From contig CANMJR010000007.1 of assembly GCA_947498025.1 (NCBI GenBank), forward strand, positions 37,253 to 101,252: a DNA stretch of 64,000 bases, given 5' to 3'. The notes beneath the pieces were generated by a model. It was given only the letters and a program-made list of their open reading frames with translations, was not told the origin of the DNA and made no database searches. This document shows, piece after piece, positions 1 to 7,799 of the stretch. This stretch comes from Helicobacteraceae bacterium (GTDB lineage: Bacteria; Campylobacterota; Campylobacteria; Campylobacterales; Sulfurimonadaceae). A program made the position numbers and the translations under genes. The number at the start of each line of letters is the position of its first letter. The stretch's first letter is position 1.

Positions 1-627
1 CGTGCTGTTCAAATCTAAAGAGCTTGCATCGTAACGGTAGCAACTAAAAAGACCATTTTGATCTTTTGGAGTTCTAACATACACATACCTCTCATCATTA
101 AGTACCCATCCCGTATCTATATCAACTCTATACTGATCTTCGTATGTACTTACTACTTTATTAGACCTAGTCGGTTTTAAATCGTAATAGAACACAGTTA
201 CTTCAGTTTTGATGATATCATTGTTATACGCTAGTCTTGAATTTACACCTATTCCATACTCAATATCGAACTCACCTAGAAAATCGATACTGTCATCAGT
301 AAGAGAATGATTTGTATATCCATCGTTCACATCACCTATCATACAAGCGAACTTGTCTTCTATGGCACCTGTTATATCAAAAATACTGCTATTTTGATCT
401 GTGGTTGTTGTTCCACCCGGAGTTGTTCCACCCGGAGTTGTTCCACCCGGAGTTGTTGAGTTAGTGTCGCCGGAATATATTGGATTAGGATCTATTAAAT
501 CTAAACCTGGATTCACAACAGTACCATTATCTATTGGAGTTGCTGATGCTACTGAATTTGATGATGTATCCACACCACAAGAACAGAGAAAAACAATTAC
601 AAAAAATGAAACTAATAACTTCAACAT
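1..627 (-). CDS. Lipoprotein, C-terminus beyond window edge
   Basis: This frame stays open for 209 codons to the window edge, so the C-terminus is missing. It starts MLKLL with a hydrophobic stretch ending LCSC, which fits a lipoprotein signal peptide. An ATG 15 bases further upstream (642) would add MAVDV; neither start has a strong ribosome binding site. A linker carries three exact TTPGG repeats (bases 411-455). The last visible 100 residues, with pattern VFYYDL, WV, YVYVRTP and FSCYRYD, resemble the C-terminus of the lipoprotein at 2834-4192. It lies 15-30 bases downstream of the next lipoprotein gene, probably in one transcript. Function is unknown. Confidence 0.7.
   Translation of the reverse strand, partial: MLKLLVSFFVIVFLCSCGVDTSSNSVASATPIDNGTVVNPGLDLIDPNPIYSGDTNSTTPGGTTPGGTTPGGTTTTDQNSSIFDITGAIEDKFACMIGDVNDGYTNHSLTDDSIDFLGEFDIEYGIGVNSRLAYNNDIIKTEVTVFYYDLKPTRSNKVVSTYEDQYRVDIDTGWVLNDERYVYVRTPKDQNGLFSCYRYDASSLDLNST
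411..455. repeat. Three tandem 15-bp repeats encoding TTPGG
   Basis: The 15-mer TTCCACCCGGAGTTG occurs three times head to tail (411-425, 426-440, 441-455) without mismatch. It codes for a Thr-Pro-Gly linker on the minus strand. In-frame units of 15 bp could expand or contract without breaking the reading frame. Confidence 0.9.
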
Positions 628-657
628 AACATCAACCGCCATTTTTTAAACCATTCG

Positions 658-897
658 CTACTGTAACGCGGGTGGTGACCCTAGCGTATCGGAAATATTG
701 TAAAGATTACTAGGCGTAGTCAAACTTGCTGTCTCTGCGTCAACTTTTTTATCTACGGTCACATTGCTGCTAGGTGTACTACTTGTTCCACCTGTAGTTG
801 TACCACCACTCGAAACAGATGCTCCGCTACTACTCTCTCCACACCCTGCCAACATCATTATAGAAATGCTAGCCAAAAGGAAAATTCCTTTTTTCAT
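658..897 (-). CDS. Small lipoprotein, 79 aa
   Basis: The start at 897 is chosen because AAAAGGAGT lies just upstream; a longer version from 954 has no binding site and spoils the signal peptide. The product starts MKKGIFLLAS and ends its signal with the lipobox LAGC, so it should be a lipid-anchored periplasmic or outer-membrane protein. The mature part is a short Ser/Gly/Thr-rich linker followed by about 30 residues without a recognisable domain. It is directly upstream of the edge lipoprotein on the same strand. No function can be assigned. Confidence 0.7.
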   Translation of the reverse strand: MKKGIFLLASISIMMLAGCGESSSGASVSSGGTTTGGTSSTPSSNVTVDKKVDAETASLTTPSNLYNISDTLGSPPALQ

Positions 898-1159
898 TTT
901 AACTCCTTTTAAATTGAAAATTGTTTCATGCTGTATATCGGCAACATAAAACAATTTATTAATATAAATTTACGAACATTGTAAATTCCACAAAAAGAAT
1001 TCATCAATTGGTGCAACCGAGCAAATAGTGTTCCACTTTTATTTGGAATTGTTATTTTGTTTGTTGATGGTTTACTTAGGGTGGAGTGGGGGGGGAAAGC
1101 GATGATGTGATAGAGCGCAGTTGTGTTCTCTTTGGAGATGATGGTGCGCCTTCACTAAA

Positions 1160-1179
1160 GTGATGTCAGGAAAGCTGTA
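1160..1179 (+). repeat. Left copy of 20-bp direct repeat flanking TA module
   Basis: GTGATGTCAGGAAAGCTGTA here matches 1770-1789 at 19 of 20 positions. The two copies bracket the toxin-antitoxin genes in direct orientation. Confidence 0.75.
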
Positions 1180-1209
1180 CCAATCATGCACTCTCTACCT
1201 CCTTTTTGA

Positions 1210-1215
1210 TATAAT
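1210..1215 (+). promoter_or_regulatory. Probable -10 element of toxin-antitoxin operon
   Basis: A perfect TATAAT lies 34 bases before the antitoxin ATG. No good -35 hexamer is visible at 17 bp, which is usual for promoters in this phylum. Confidence 0.45.
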
Positions 1216-1249
1216 TAGCGTAATAAAATTTATTTGTTAAAGGTAATCC

Positions 1250-1483
1250 ATGCATACTCTAAAGCTTCAAGTGAATGAATCCATATATTTTCAGGTTTTA
1301 TCTTTTATAAATCAATTTCAAAGTAATGAGATTAGTGTGATTGAAGACAAAGTACAAGAAGATTTTGTTGTCTCTTCCACGGATGATGTTAGAAAAAGAG
1401 TATTGAATGCTGAAACACATGGAAAATATATTTCAGCCGATACATTTTGGCTAGACATAGACAAAAAAATAGAAGAGATGTAA
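1250..1483 (+). CDS. Type II antitoxin-like protein, 77 aa
   Basis: This small acidic protein is encoded directly before a RelE/ParE-like toxin, with the stop codon only two bases before the proposed toxin start. The size, order and coupling are those of a type II antitoxin, with an N-terminal part expected to bind DNA and a C-terminal part to wrap the toxin. The sequence ISVIEDK and the later TDDVRKRVLNAE helix recall antitoxins of the RelB/ParD/YefM type, but I cannot fix the family. The start is preceded by AAAGG. The pair is expected to repress its own promoter. Confidence 0.7.
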   Translation: MHTLKLQVNESIYFQVLSFINQFQSNEISVIEDKVQEDFVVSSTDDVRKRVLNAETHGKYISADTFWLDIDKKIEEM

Positions 1484-1485
1484 AT

Positions 1486-1758
1486 TTGAAAATTTATTTT
1501 GAGAGTACATTTTCTGAACCACTCATTTTAATACTTCACCGTATCTCAAAAGATAAAAAGTCAGCTGCTAAAAAGTTTAAACATGATTTAAAAGAAAAGA
1601 TAGACTTACTTACAGAATCACCTTTCATGTGCAGACAATCAAATTATTTTGAAGATGATAGATATAGAGATTTAACTTTTAAGGGCTACACAATAATTTA
1701 TAAAGTCGAAGATAATAAAATTAAAATTTTGGATATTTTTAAGTGGGAAGATAGATAG
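1486..1758 (+). CDS. RelE/ParE-superfamily toxin, 90 aa
   Basis: I chose the TTG at 1486 (product KIYFESTFSEPL...) because the antitoxin's stop codon is two bases upstream and AGAAGAG sits at a suitable distance; the upstream TTG at 1447 would add 13 basic residues that read as antitoxin sequence in another frame. The fold signature is visible: alternating helix rich in Lys, then LLTESPFMCR, a strand pair DRYRDLTFKGYTIIYKV and a C-terminal ILDIFKWEDR, typical of the RelE/ParE family. Such toxins cleave mRNA on the ribosome or inhibit gyrase; the activity here cannot be told from sequence. Confidence 0.8.
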   Translation: MKIYFESTFSEPLILILHRISKDKKSAAKKFKHDLKEKIDLLTESPFMCRQSNYFEDDRYRDLTFKGYTIIYKVEDNKIKILDIFKWEDR

Positions 1759-1769
1759 TCCTCGCGTAG

Positions 1770-1789
1770 GTGATGTCATGAAAGCTGTA
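1770..1789 (+). repeat. Right copy of 20-bp direct repeat flanking TA module
   Basis: GTGATGTCATGAAAGCTGTA begins 11 bases after the toxin stop codon and differs from the left copy (1160-1179) at one position. Confidence 0.75.
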
Positions 1790-1794
1790 ATATT

Positions 1795-1850
1795 CAAGCA
1801 TTATCATGCGGAGGGCGAGCCCTCGGTTCCAAATGCTTGTTACATTTTTT
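1795..1850 (+). terminator. Terminator of toxin-antitoxin operon
   Basis: Outer arms CAAGCATT (1795-1802) and AATGCTTG (1832-1839) pair perfectly and enclose an inner hairpin GAGGGC-GA-GCCCTC (1811-1824). A run of six T follows at 1845-1850. This fits a rho-independent terminator for the plus strand, although the nested structure is larger than usual. Confidence 0.6.
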
Positions 1851-2700
1851 AAAATTTGTACTGAATGCCAAAAAATATATTGTCTAACCTTTTATGATGC
1901 AGTTCTGAACTGCTGCTCGGTATCTCGAGCTTGGATACATGATCCATTGCGGCAACTCTGTATGCTAAGGAGATGGAAATTTCATCATTTATTGGATAAC
2001 TCACGCCAAATTGCGCACCTGTGAGTATAGATGTGCTTTGGTCATCAAAAGATGTCGGATTTTCTATGGGGTACATGTTCCATTTTAAGTAACTGTTTCC
2101 TACAAAGAGACCGAAATAGGGAGAAAAGTTGTAGTAAGTTAAAAATTTGTAATTAAGAGTGAGGTAGATATTATCCATGATAATGTCACCGTTTACTGTT
2201 TGAGAATATCCTAAAGTACAGAAAATGCCATTTCTAAATTCGTAGCCCAAATCCAGACCGTAGCTTCCAAAATCTTCATAGGGAGCCTCCGCAACAACGC
2301 TTCCCTCTTTTCCGATGTGATTAGATGTAGAGTTACTGTAACCTAAATCTAAGCCGACAAAGAAGTTATCATCACCTCTGCTTGAACTACTTTTGCTTTG
2401 CGTGTTTTTTTGTTTTACAACTCTCTGGGCATCCTCATTTTTAACAATAAAAGCTCCCGGAAAATATGTTTTTATTATCTCTAATCCCTCTTTTGCAGAC
2501 TCTTCATCATTATAGGGACCGGCATAGATAAGATACTTTGCATCGGTATAGCTATATTTTACGGGCACACCAATCTCTGCAAACTTTGAATTCAGAGATA
2601 ACAGTTTGTCTTTACTTGATGTTTTTGCAATCTTTATGTAAGACTGCTCATAGCCAAAAACAGTTGATGCAAATAAAAAAATAAAAATTATAATTTTCAA
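1849..2700 (-). CDS. SPOR-like domain plus outer-membrane beta-barrel protein
   Basis: The start is a TTG preceded by AGGGGAG at good spacing. Residues 1-16 are a signal peptide ending VFG. Residues 18-97 look like a SPOR-type repeat: YIKIAKTSS, then IGVPVKY, YLIYAGPYNDEESAKEGLEI and AFIVK, a pattern known for binding denuded peptidoglycan. A Lys/Ser-rich linker (98-111) leads into about 170 residues of alternating strands that end in YKF, the aromatic terminus of an outer-membrane barrel. It could anchor the outer membrane to the cell wall. Genes on both sides are transcribed separately. Confidence 0.7.
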   Translation of the reverse strand: MKIIIFIFLFASTVFGYEQSYIKIAKTSSKDKLLSLNSKFAEIGVPVKYSYTDAKYLIYAGPYNDEESAKEGLEIIKTYFPGAFIVKNEDAQRVVKQKNTQSKSSSSRGDDNFFVGLDLGYSNSTSNHIGKEGSVVAEAPYEDFGSYGLDLGYEFRNGIFCTLGYSQTVNGDIIMDNIYLTLNYKFLTYYNFSPYFGLFVGNSYLKWNMYPIENPTSFDDQSTSILTGAQFGVSYPINDEISISLAYRVAAMDHVSKLEIPSSSSELHHKRLDNIFFGIQYKF

Positions 2701-2833
2701 GCTAACTCCCCTTTATCTTCTATGTTTGGATTTTGTTTGAGTATATCGACACTTTTTTATTTTCCTTAACAAGGAGGCTTAATGTTTTTATGTTAGAATA
2801 TCAACTATAATAATCTTTCATAATTAGGGGCTG

Positions 2834-4192
2834 ATGTTGAGATACAGTGCAAAAGTGGCGATTGCCGGCATCCTAGTTATCTTCCTATCTGCATGTGAAA
2901 ATTCAAAATTTGTCAGAGAAAATTTATCTATAAACGGTACCGCAGTTGATGGTTATATTGCGGGTGCTGCAGTCTGTTTGGATTTAGATAGCAATGGAAT
3001 CTGCTCTGCTGCAGAAGCAAAAACAACTACAGCAATTGATGGAAAATTCAGCTTTAGTAATGTAGAAAAAGGTGCCAATGAGTTTGGAACTGTTATATTG
3101 AGGGGTGGAACAGATACCGCAACCAATAAAGAGTTTGGTGAGGTGCTCAAAAATGTTATAGATACTAAAAATGTTCATTCTGCTATTTTGATAACCCCAT
3201 TAACCGACCTGGCAGCCATAAATTTTTTGGATTTAACTGTAAAAAACAGCACAAAACTGAACGATTCAAGAGAGATGATAGAGAGCGGACTCTCTCTTTC
3301 GCAAACCGATTTAGACAAAGACCCGATGCAAGATATTAAGATGTTTTTTACAGTTCAAGATTTGCAATACATAAAAAAAATAGTACAAAATGTCACGATC
3401 ACTTCATTAGCCCAAGATATAAATGCAACCCAAAAACAAGAGATAGATTATAGAATTAAAAAAGCACTACTCACTCCGATAGAAGAGAAGAAGTGGGAGG
3501 CACTCAACCTCTATTTTGTGTTCGCTGCAATGGAAGTAGAATTTAATATAATTATGGATGACGATGCAAAGAAGTTTGCAGCCAAAAATCTTAATCAATT
3601 TAGGGACTCGCTTAAAGTTTTGAGTGCTGATTCAAGATTAACGGTTAACATGCTGAGTAGGCTTCAGGTTCTTTTGGAAATACAAAGAGACGCCTCCATA
3701 ACTGCCATAAACTCCAAGGATTACAACGCAACCATAACCCCCATAGATTTGAACACTACTTTTGATAAGATAGAACAAACTGATTTCAATACTACGGATG
3801 CAATTTATGACCCAGAGGCATGTTTAGACGGCAGTGCTTATAGTGTAATCGAAAATATTATTTTTTCTCCTGAAGCTACAGCTGACACAATAAACGGAGT
3901 TTACATTAAGTCCTCAATAGGGTTTAGTGTTAATACGGAAAAAACAAAAGTAAAACTCTTTTACCCTGATTTAACTTTAGAAAAGACAGGCAAGAGAACA
4001 ACATTTGCAAGCAACAAATATTATCTTGAATTTGATCAGGCATGGGTTTCAAATACAAACAATAAAGTTTATATTCAAACGCCAATTGAGAATAGTAAAC
4101 TTTATCAATGCTTTAAGCTTGAATTATCATCTATAATTTCTAATGAACTTAAAACAACAAAAGTCTTTAGATACTCAGGCTCTCTGCTTTAA
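2834..4192 (+). CDS. Lipoprotein with Ca-binding-like loop, 452 aa
   Basis: The signal peptide ends LSAC (C21), so it is a lipoprotein. Residues 38-75 contain VDGYIAGAAVCLDLDSNGIC and then TTTAIDGKFSFSNV, a pattern seen in carboxypeptidase-regulatory-like or cna-B-like domains with an EF-hand-like DLDSNG loop; it is widespread in surface proteins of this phylum. The middle is helical and shows no known family. The last 100 residues match the C-terminal domain of the edge lipoprotein (1-627). AGGGG precedes the ATG. It is convergent with the PP-loop gene. Function is unknown; a surface or periplasmic binding role is inferred only. Confidence 0.75.
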   Translation: MLRYSAKVAIAGILVIFLSACENSKFVRENLSINGTAVDGYIAGAAVCLDLDSNGICSAAEAKTTTAIDGKFSFSNVEKGANEFGTVILRGGTDTATNKEFGEVLKNVIDTKNVHSAILITPLTDLAAINFLDLTVKNSTKLNDSREMIESGLSLSQTDLDKDPMQDIKMFFTVQDLQYIKKIVQNVTITSLAQDINATQKQEIDYRIKKALLTPIEEKKWEALNLYFVFAAMEVEFNIIMDDDAKKFAAKNLNQFRDSLKVLSADSRLTVNMLSRLQVLLEIQRDASITAINSKDYNATITPIDLNTTFDKIEQTDFNTTDAIYDPEACLDGSAYSVIENIIFSPEATADTINGVYIKSSIGFSVNTEKTKVKLFYPDLTLEKTGKRTTFASNKYYLEFDQAWVSNTNNKVYIQTPIENSKLYQCFKLELSSIISNELKTTKVFRYSGSLL

Positions 4193-4202
4193 TCGCCTTT
4201 TT

Positions 4203-5180
4203 TTACAACACCGCAAACAGCCGAGTCTCATCTCTCGAAGTAAAGGGCGAACTGCTTATTTTTAGCTCATCAATCGAGACAATATAACTCTCATCTGCCT
4301 TTGTTTTGCAATATGTTAGGATAATCTTTGCAGCTAAGGCTTTGTCGGATTCACTCGCGTTTTTGCTTAGCAAGGAGTGTGGACCCATCAAATTCACAGT
4401 TGAAAGATGAGAGTATTTATCATTGAGTATATTTCGCAGATGCTCGTTCTCCTCTTTGTCCCTTCCGACTACAAGTTTCGCACCCTCGCTTAGGCGAAAG
4501 TGTCTTCCGTATTTCATAACTAAAATATCTTTTACTTCAAATTTGTCATATTTTATAAAATCAAACATCTTCTTGCCAAAATGCTCATCCGTCAAAAGAC
4601 AACCGCCGCCGGGGCTTTCAAAGTCATCTAGTCCTATCTCGCTTGCCAGTTGCATCTGTCTGTCGCGGCTTCTTCCCGTAATGCCCTCTAGCTTTTCTCT
4701 GTTTACCCAGCCATTCATCTCTGCAATAGTCGGAGCCAGCATTTTTGCCGAAAGAGGACGAAGAAGAAGCCCGTTGCAGTTGCTCTCATCCAAAACTGTT
4801 TGAAGCGCATCTTTGTTTTGGCTCATTGGTCTCTGCCCCATAACTTCACCGCTAATTAAGAAACTCGCACCTTCTGCTTCCATAATTCTTTTTGCAACGG
4901 CGAACATCTTTGCATGGCAATCGATGCATGGATTGAAGTTCTTACCATAGCCATGTTTTGGGTCAAACAGAACATCTTGGAGATATTCGTTTTGAATATC
5001 AATAATTTTAAGCTCTGCTCCCACTTGGTCACACATACTCTGCATGTGGGTTAGTCTGTCTTTTGTACTGCCGAAACCTGTGTTTATATTGACGGCTAAA
5101 ACCTCTATTCCTTGGTCTATGATGAGTTTTATAGCCAGAGTAGAGTCGAGTCCACCGCTGAAAAGTGCGATTGCTTTCAT
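4203..5180 (-). CDS. PP-loop ATPase, MnmA/ThiI-like, 325 aa
   Basis: The start at 5180 follows AAGGAAAAC; the longer frame from 5225 lacks this. Residues 7-13 form the PP-loop FSGGLDS, which binds ATP pyrophosphate in tRNA thiolases and related adenylating enzymes. A CxxC pair (C85, C88, NPCIDCHAKMF) is placed as in tRNA-sulfurtransferases, and GGGCLLTD near residue 200 adds another cysteine. The C-terminal third (YGRHFRL, VGRDKEEN) resembles the RNA-binding module seen in NFACT-type proteins. A role in tRNA thiolation is the best guess, but the substrate is not known. It follows dnaG on the same strand by 28 bases. Confidence 0.75.
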   Translation of the reverse strand: MKAIALFSGGLDSTLAIKLIIDQGIEVLAVNINTGFGSTKDRLTHMQSMCDQVGAELKIIDIQNEYLQDVLFDPKHGYGKNFNPCIDCHAKMFAVAKRIMEAEGASFLISGEVMGQRPMSQNKDALQTVLDESNCNGLLLRPLSAKMLAPTIAEMNGWVNREKLEGITGRSRDRQMQLASEIGLDDFESPGGGCLLTDEHFGKKMFDFIKYDKFEVKDILVMKYGRHFRLSEGAKLVVGRDKEENEHLRNILNDKYSHLSTVNLMGPHSLLSKNASESDKALAAKIILTYCKTKADESYIVSIDELKISSSPFTSRDETRLFAVL

Positions 5181-5208
5181 GTTGTTTTCCTTTGTCGGCA
5201 TGTGAAAA

Positions 5209-6867
5209 TCAGTCGCCAAAAGCAACCAGTTCGCCCCGTTTTAATTCTGCAATTTTACCACGAAACTTACGAATATAAAAAGCTTTCTCTTCGTAGGGCA
5301 TGTGGATTTGTAGCTGGATTTTTTTGTACTTTCGCTCATAATGCTTAGATAAAAAGGCGATGAGTTCATCTTTGAGTGCTTCTTCATCTTTGAGTGCATG
5401 TATATTTTCATCCACCAAAATTGCCATAAGTTGTGGAGCTTCTCGCCTCCCTTGAAGGGCTAGTGAGAACTCTGATGCGTGAAACTGCAAAATAGAAGGG
5501 TCGAGAACATCCAAAATCTGGTCTATAAAATGCGGATACTCCAAAACTGTTTTTATGAGGCTGAGTTCCCACATGTCTTTATGCATATTCTTCTGCACAA
5601 GCGGTGTATTTTTTGCACTGTTCGTTTGATTTGTCAGTTTGATATAGGAAGGATTGATGCCTAATCTTTGAGCAAAATAGTTTTTGTATTTATCTTGAAG
5701 AATTGCCGATAGGGTTTTGATATATCCTATTCCCTCATGCATGGATGCCTCTTTTGCCTTCGGGTCGCTGAGGTTATAGCCCAAAAGAAGCTCATCCAAA
5801 ACAAACTCAATAAATGGCTGTGGTTTTCTAAATATATTCGCCAACTCTTCAACTGCACCTTTGGCAACCATGTCGGCAGGGTCAAGCCCTCCGCCAAATA
5901 TTACAACACCGCCGTCAAAGCCTGAAGCACTTAGGAGTTTTGCGGCTTTTAGAGCTGCCGCGCGACCGGCATTATCTCCGTCATACGCCATTATAACTTT
6001 AGCTTCACCCTTTCTAAGAAGTGGTAAATGTTCAGGTGTGAGCGCGGTTCCAAGGGTTGCAACAGCATTTGTAAAACCCGCTTGATGGAGCATAATAACA
6101 TCGAGATACCCTTCTGTTATAATGATTTCTCGTAGTTTGTAAATGCTCTGTTTTGCATGGTGATAGGCGTAGAGAAGACGGGATTTGTTAAAAAATGGAG
6201 TCTCAGGAGAGTTTACATATTTGGCTTGATGCCCCGTGATAGTTCTTCCGCCAAAACCGACAATTGTTCCATTTGCAGAGTGGATAGGGAAGGTGATTCG
6301 CTCTATAAATCTGGCAAAAGTGGTTTTATTATCGCTATTGTAACCCACAACTCCCATCTCGATAGCTTCACTCATGTTAAGCTTTTGAGATTTAATATAG
6401 TTGATTGTTGCAAGAGAATCGGGTGCATAACCAACACCAAATTTCTCAAGGCTGCTCTCGTAAATACCTCTTTCTCTTAAATAATCGGAAGCGGTTTTGT
6501 TTGAGCTGAGAAGATTTTTGTACCACTCATTTACACTCTCCATGAGATGTGAACGAGGTTTATTCTGTTTGTTGTCGCTGTAGGAGAGTGAAAAGTTATA
6601 GGTTGAGGCTAGTTTTTCAAGAGCTTCAGGATAGCTCAGTTTTTCATACTCCATCACAAATCTAAGACTGTCGCCGCCGACTCCACAGCCAAAACAGTGG
6701 TATATCTGCTTTTGCGGGCTTACTGTAAAGGAGGCGGTTTTTTCACCATGAAAAGGACATGGTGCTTTAAAATTTGCACCCGATTTTTTCAACTCCAGAT
6801 AGGAACCGACAACATCAACAATATCAAGTCGTGCTTTTAGGGCTTCTATGGAGTCTTGGGTAATCAT
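5209..6867 (-). CDS. dnaG: DNA primase DnaG
   Basis: DnaG makes the RNA primers for chromosome replication. The N-terminal CHC2-type zinc finger has its ligands at C37, H40, C58 and C61. The TOPRIM catalytic domain follows, with EGYLDVIMLHQAGF and the acidic AYDGDNAGRAA motif. The C-terminal 150 residues, which bind DnaB helicase, are divergent as usual. At 552 residues it has the normal length for this phylum. It is divergent from rpsU; the two share the intergenic region, an arrangement related to the classical rpsU-dnaG association but with opposite strands. Confidence 0.97.
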   Translation of the reverse strand: MITQDSIEALKARLDIVDVVGSYLELKKSGANFKAPCPFHGEKTASFTVSPQKQIYHCFGCGVGGDSLRFVMEYEKLSYPEALEKLASTYNFSLSYSDNKQNKPRSHLMESVNEWYKNLLSSNKTASDYLRERGIYESSLEKFGVGYAPDSLATINYIKSQKLNMSEAIEMGVVGYNSDNKTTFARFIERITFPIHSANGTIVGFGGRTITGHQAKYVNSPETPFFNKSRLLYAYHHAKQSIYKLREIIITEGYLDVIMLHQAGFTNAVATLGTALTPEHLPLLRKGEAKVIMAYDGDNAGRAAALKAAKLLSASGFDGGVVIFGGGLDPADMVAKGAVEELANIFRKPQPFIEFVLDELLLGYNLSDPKAKEASMHEGIGYIKTLSAILQDKYKNYFAQRLGINPSYIKLTNQTNSAKNTPLVQKNMHKDMWELSLIKTVLEYPHFIDQILDVLDPSILQFHASEFSLALQGRREAPQLMAILVDENIHALKDEEALKDELIAFLSKHYERKYKKIQLQIHMPYEEKAFYIRKFRGKIAELKRGELVAFGD

Positions 6868-6910
6868 GGAAGAATTATACTTTATAGTGAATTAAATGCT
6901 TATATTGTGG

Positions 6911-6916
6911 TACAAT
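6911..6916 (+). promoter_or_regulatory. Probable -10 element of rpsU
   Basis: TACAAT preceded by TTGTGG lies 38 bases before the rpsU start codon in the dnaG-rpsU divergent region. No other good hexamer is near. Confidence 0.35.
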
Positions 6917-6954
6917 TTCAACTCCAAAATTTTAAAGAAAGTGGGTGATGTGAT

Positions 6955-7167
6955 ATGCCTGGTATTATACTACGCAGTGATGACAATTTTGATGCATCTT
7001 ACCGCCGTTTCAAAAAGCAGACTGACCGTAACTTAATCGTTACTGAAGCTCGTGCTCGCCGTTTCCATGAAACAGCAACTGAAAAGCTTAAGAAATTCAA
7101 AATTGCTTCTCGCAAAAAAATGCTTAAGCGTCTTTATATGATGAGACGCTACGAATCACGCCTCTAA
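6955..7167 (+). CDS. rpsU: 30S ribosomal protein S21
   Basis: This 70-residue basic protein begins [20 protein letters not shown] and ends [13 protein letters not shown], which is the S21 pattern in Campylobacterota. S21 sits on the platform of the small subunit and assists initiation at Shine-Dalgarno sites. It is monocistronic, with a UUCG-capped hairpin starting at the stop codon. Confidence 0.97.
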   Translation: MPGIILRSDDNFDASYRRFKKQTDRNLIVTEARARRFHETATEKLKKFKIASRKKMLKRLYMMRRYESRL

Positions 7168-7168
7168 G

Positions 7169-7190
7169 CGACAGCCTTCGGGCTGCGTTT
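7169..7190 (+). terminator. UUCG-tetraloop hairpin after rpsU
   Basis: CAGCC-TTCG-GGCTG (7172-7185), extended by a bulged CG pair, is followed by only three T. The C(UUCG)G loop is very stable, so this is probably the rpsU terminator or a 3' end stabiliser. Confidence 0.6.
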
Positions 7191-7285
7191 AAACCCTACT
7201 AAACCCTACTAAATCCTTCTTAAATAGCCTCAAAATAAACTCTCTCAAAAGTAAGCAAAAAGTTATAAACTGATATAATTGCCGC

Positions 7286-7792
7286 ATGAGATTCAGAGAA
7301 ATAAAAAAACAATCAAAAATACCAAAAAATCCGACTTTAGTTGTTGATTATGCCGGCTTTTTAGAGCGTGCAAAAGCTTTTGTGACAGATATATTTATGA
7401 TAGGTTTGCCTGTGGCACTTATTATCATGATGATGTTTGGTTATGATGAAACAAAAAGTGCCGGAGCTTTGGATGTTATCGTAAAAGATAAGAAAGCTCT
7501 TGAACATGCACCAAATCCGATGGCTTCGATAGTTCAAATTGTGCTTATCATGGGTGTGCATGTTGTTCTTTGGAGAAAAGATGGGCAGACTCCGGGGAAA
7601 AAATTTGCACATATAAAAGTTGTAGATGCTAAAACCCTCAAAGAGGCTTCCCTCCTTAAACTTATCATCCGTTTTATTAGCTATTTTGTCTCCTTTCTCA
7701 CACTTGGATTTTTTTGGGGGCTTCTGAGAGATGATAAAAAAACTCTTCATGATTTATTGAGTGGAACTGCTGTAATTCAGACGAAAGCATAA
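7286..7792 (+). CDS. RDD family membrane protein
   Basis: The 168-residue protein has three hydrophobic segments (about 36-55, 80-98 and 128-150) and the RDD-family features: FLERAKAFVTDIFMI near the first helix (a variant of the Arg-Asp-Asp signature), DGQTPGKKFAHIKVVD in the loop, and DDKKTLHDLLSGT near the end. RDD proteins are inner-membrane proteins of uncertain role; some have been linked to ion transport. Its stop codon lies 7 bases before the MFS gene, so the two are probably co-transcribed. Confidence 0.88.
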   Translation: MRFREIKKQSKIPKNPTLVVDYAGFLERAKAFVTDIFMIGLPVALIIMMMFGYDETKSAGALDVIVKDKKALEHAPNPMASIVQIVLIMGVHVVLWRKDGQTPGKKFAHIKVVDAKTLKEASLLKLIIRFISYFVSFLTLGFFWGLLRDDKKTLHDLLSGTAVIQTKA

Positions 7793-7799
7793 CCTCCTT

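Larger units (their letters stand above)
898..1249. other. Gene-free stretch upstream of toxin-antitoxin pair
   Basis: These 352 bases hold no convincing ORF. They contain the divergent upstream regions of the small lipoprotein and of the toxin-antitoxin operon, a run of eight G (1088-1095), and the left copy of a 20-bp direct repeat (1160-1179). A TATAAT at 1210-1215 is the likely -10 element of the toxin-antitoxin operon. Confidence 0.6.

Noticed and set aside
1088..1095. Run of eight G in an intergenic region, similar to phase-variable tracts in Campylobacter.
   Set aside because: It lies about 155 bases from the nearest start codon and in no reading frame. Without strain comparison there is no evidence of switching.
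1160..1850. Integron attC site or gene cassette around the toxin-antitoxin genes.
   Set aside because: The direct repeats and large hairpin suggested it, but no RYYYAAC/GTTRRRY core pair and no integrase could be seen.
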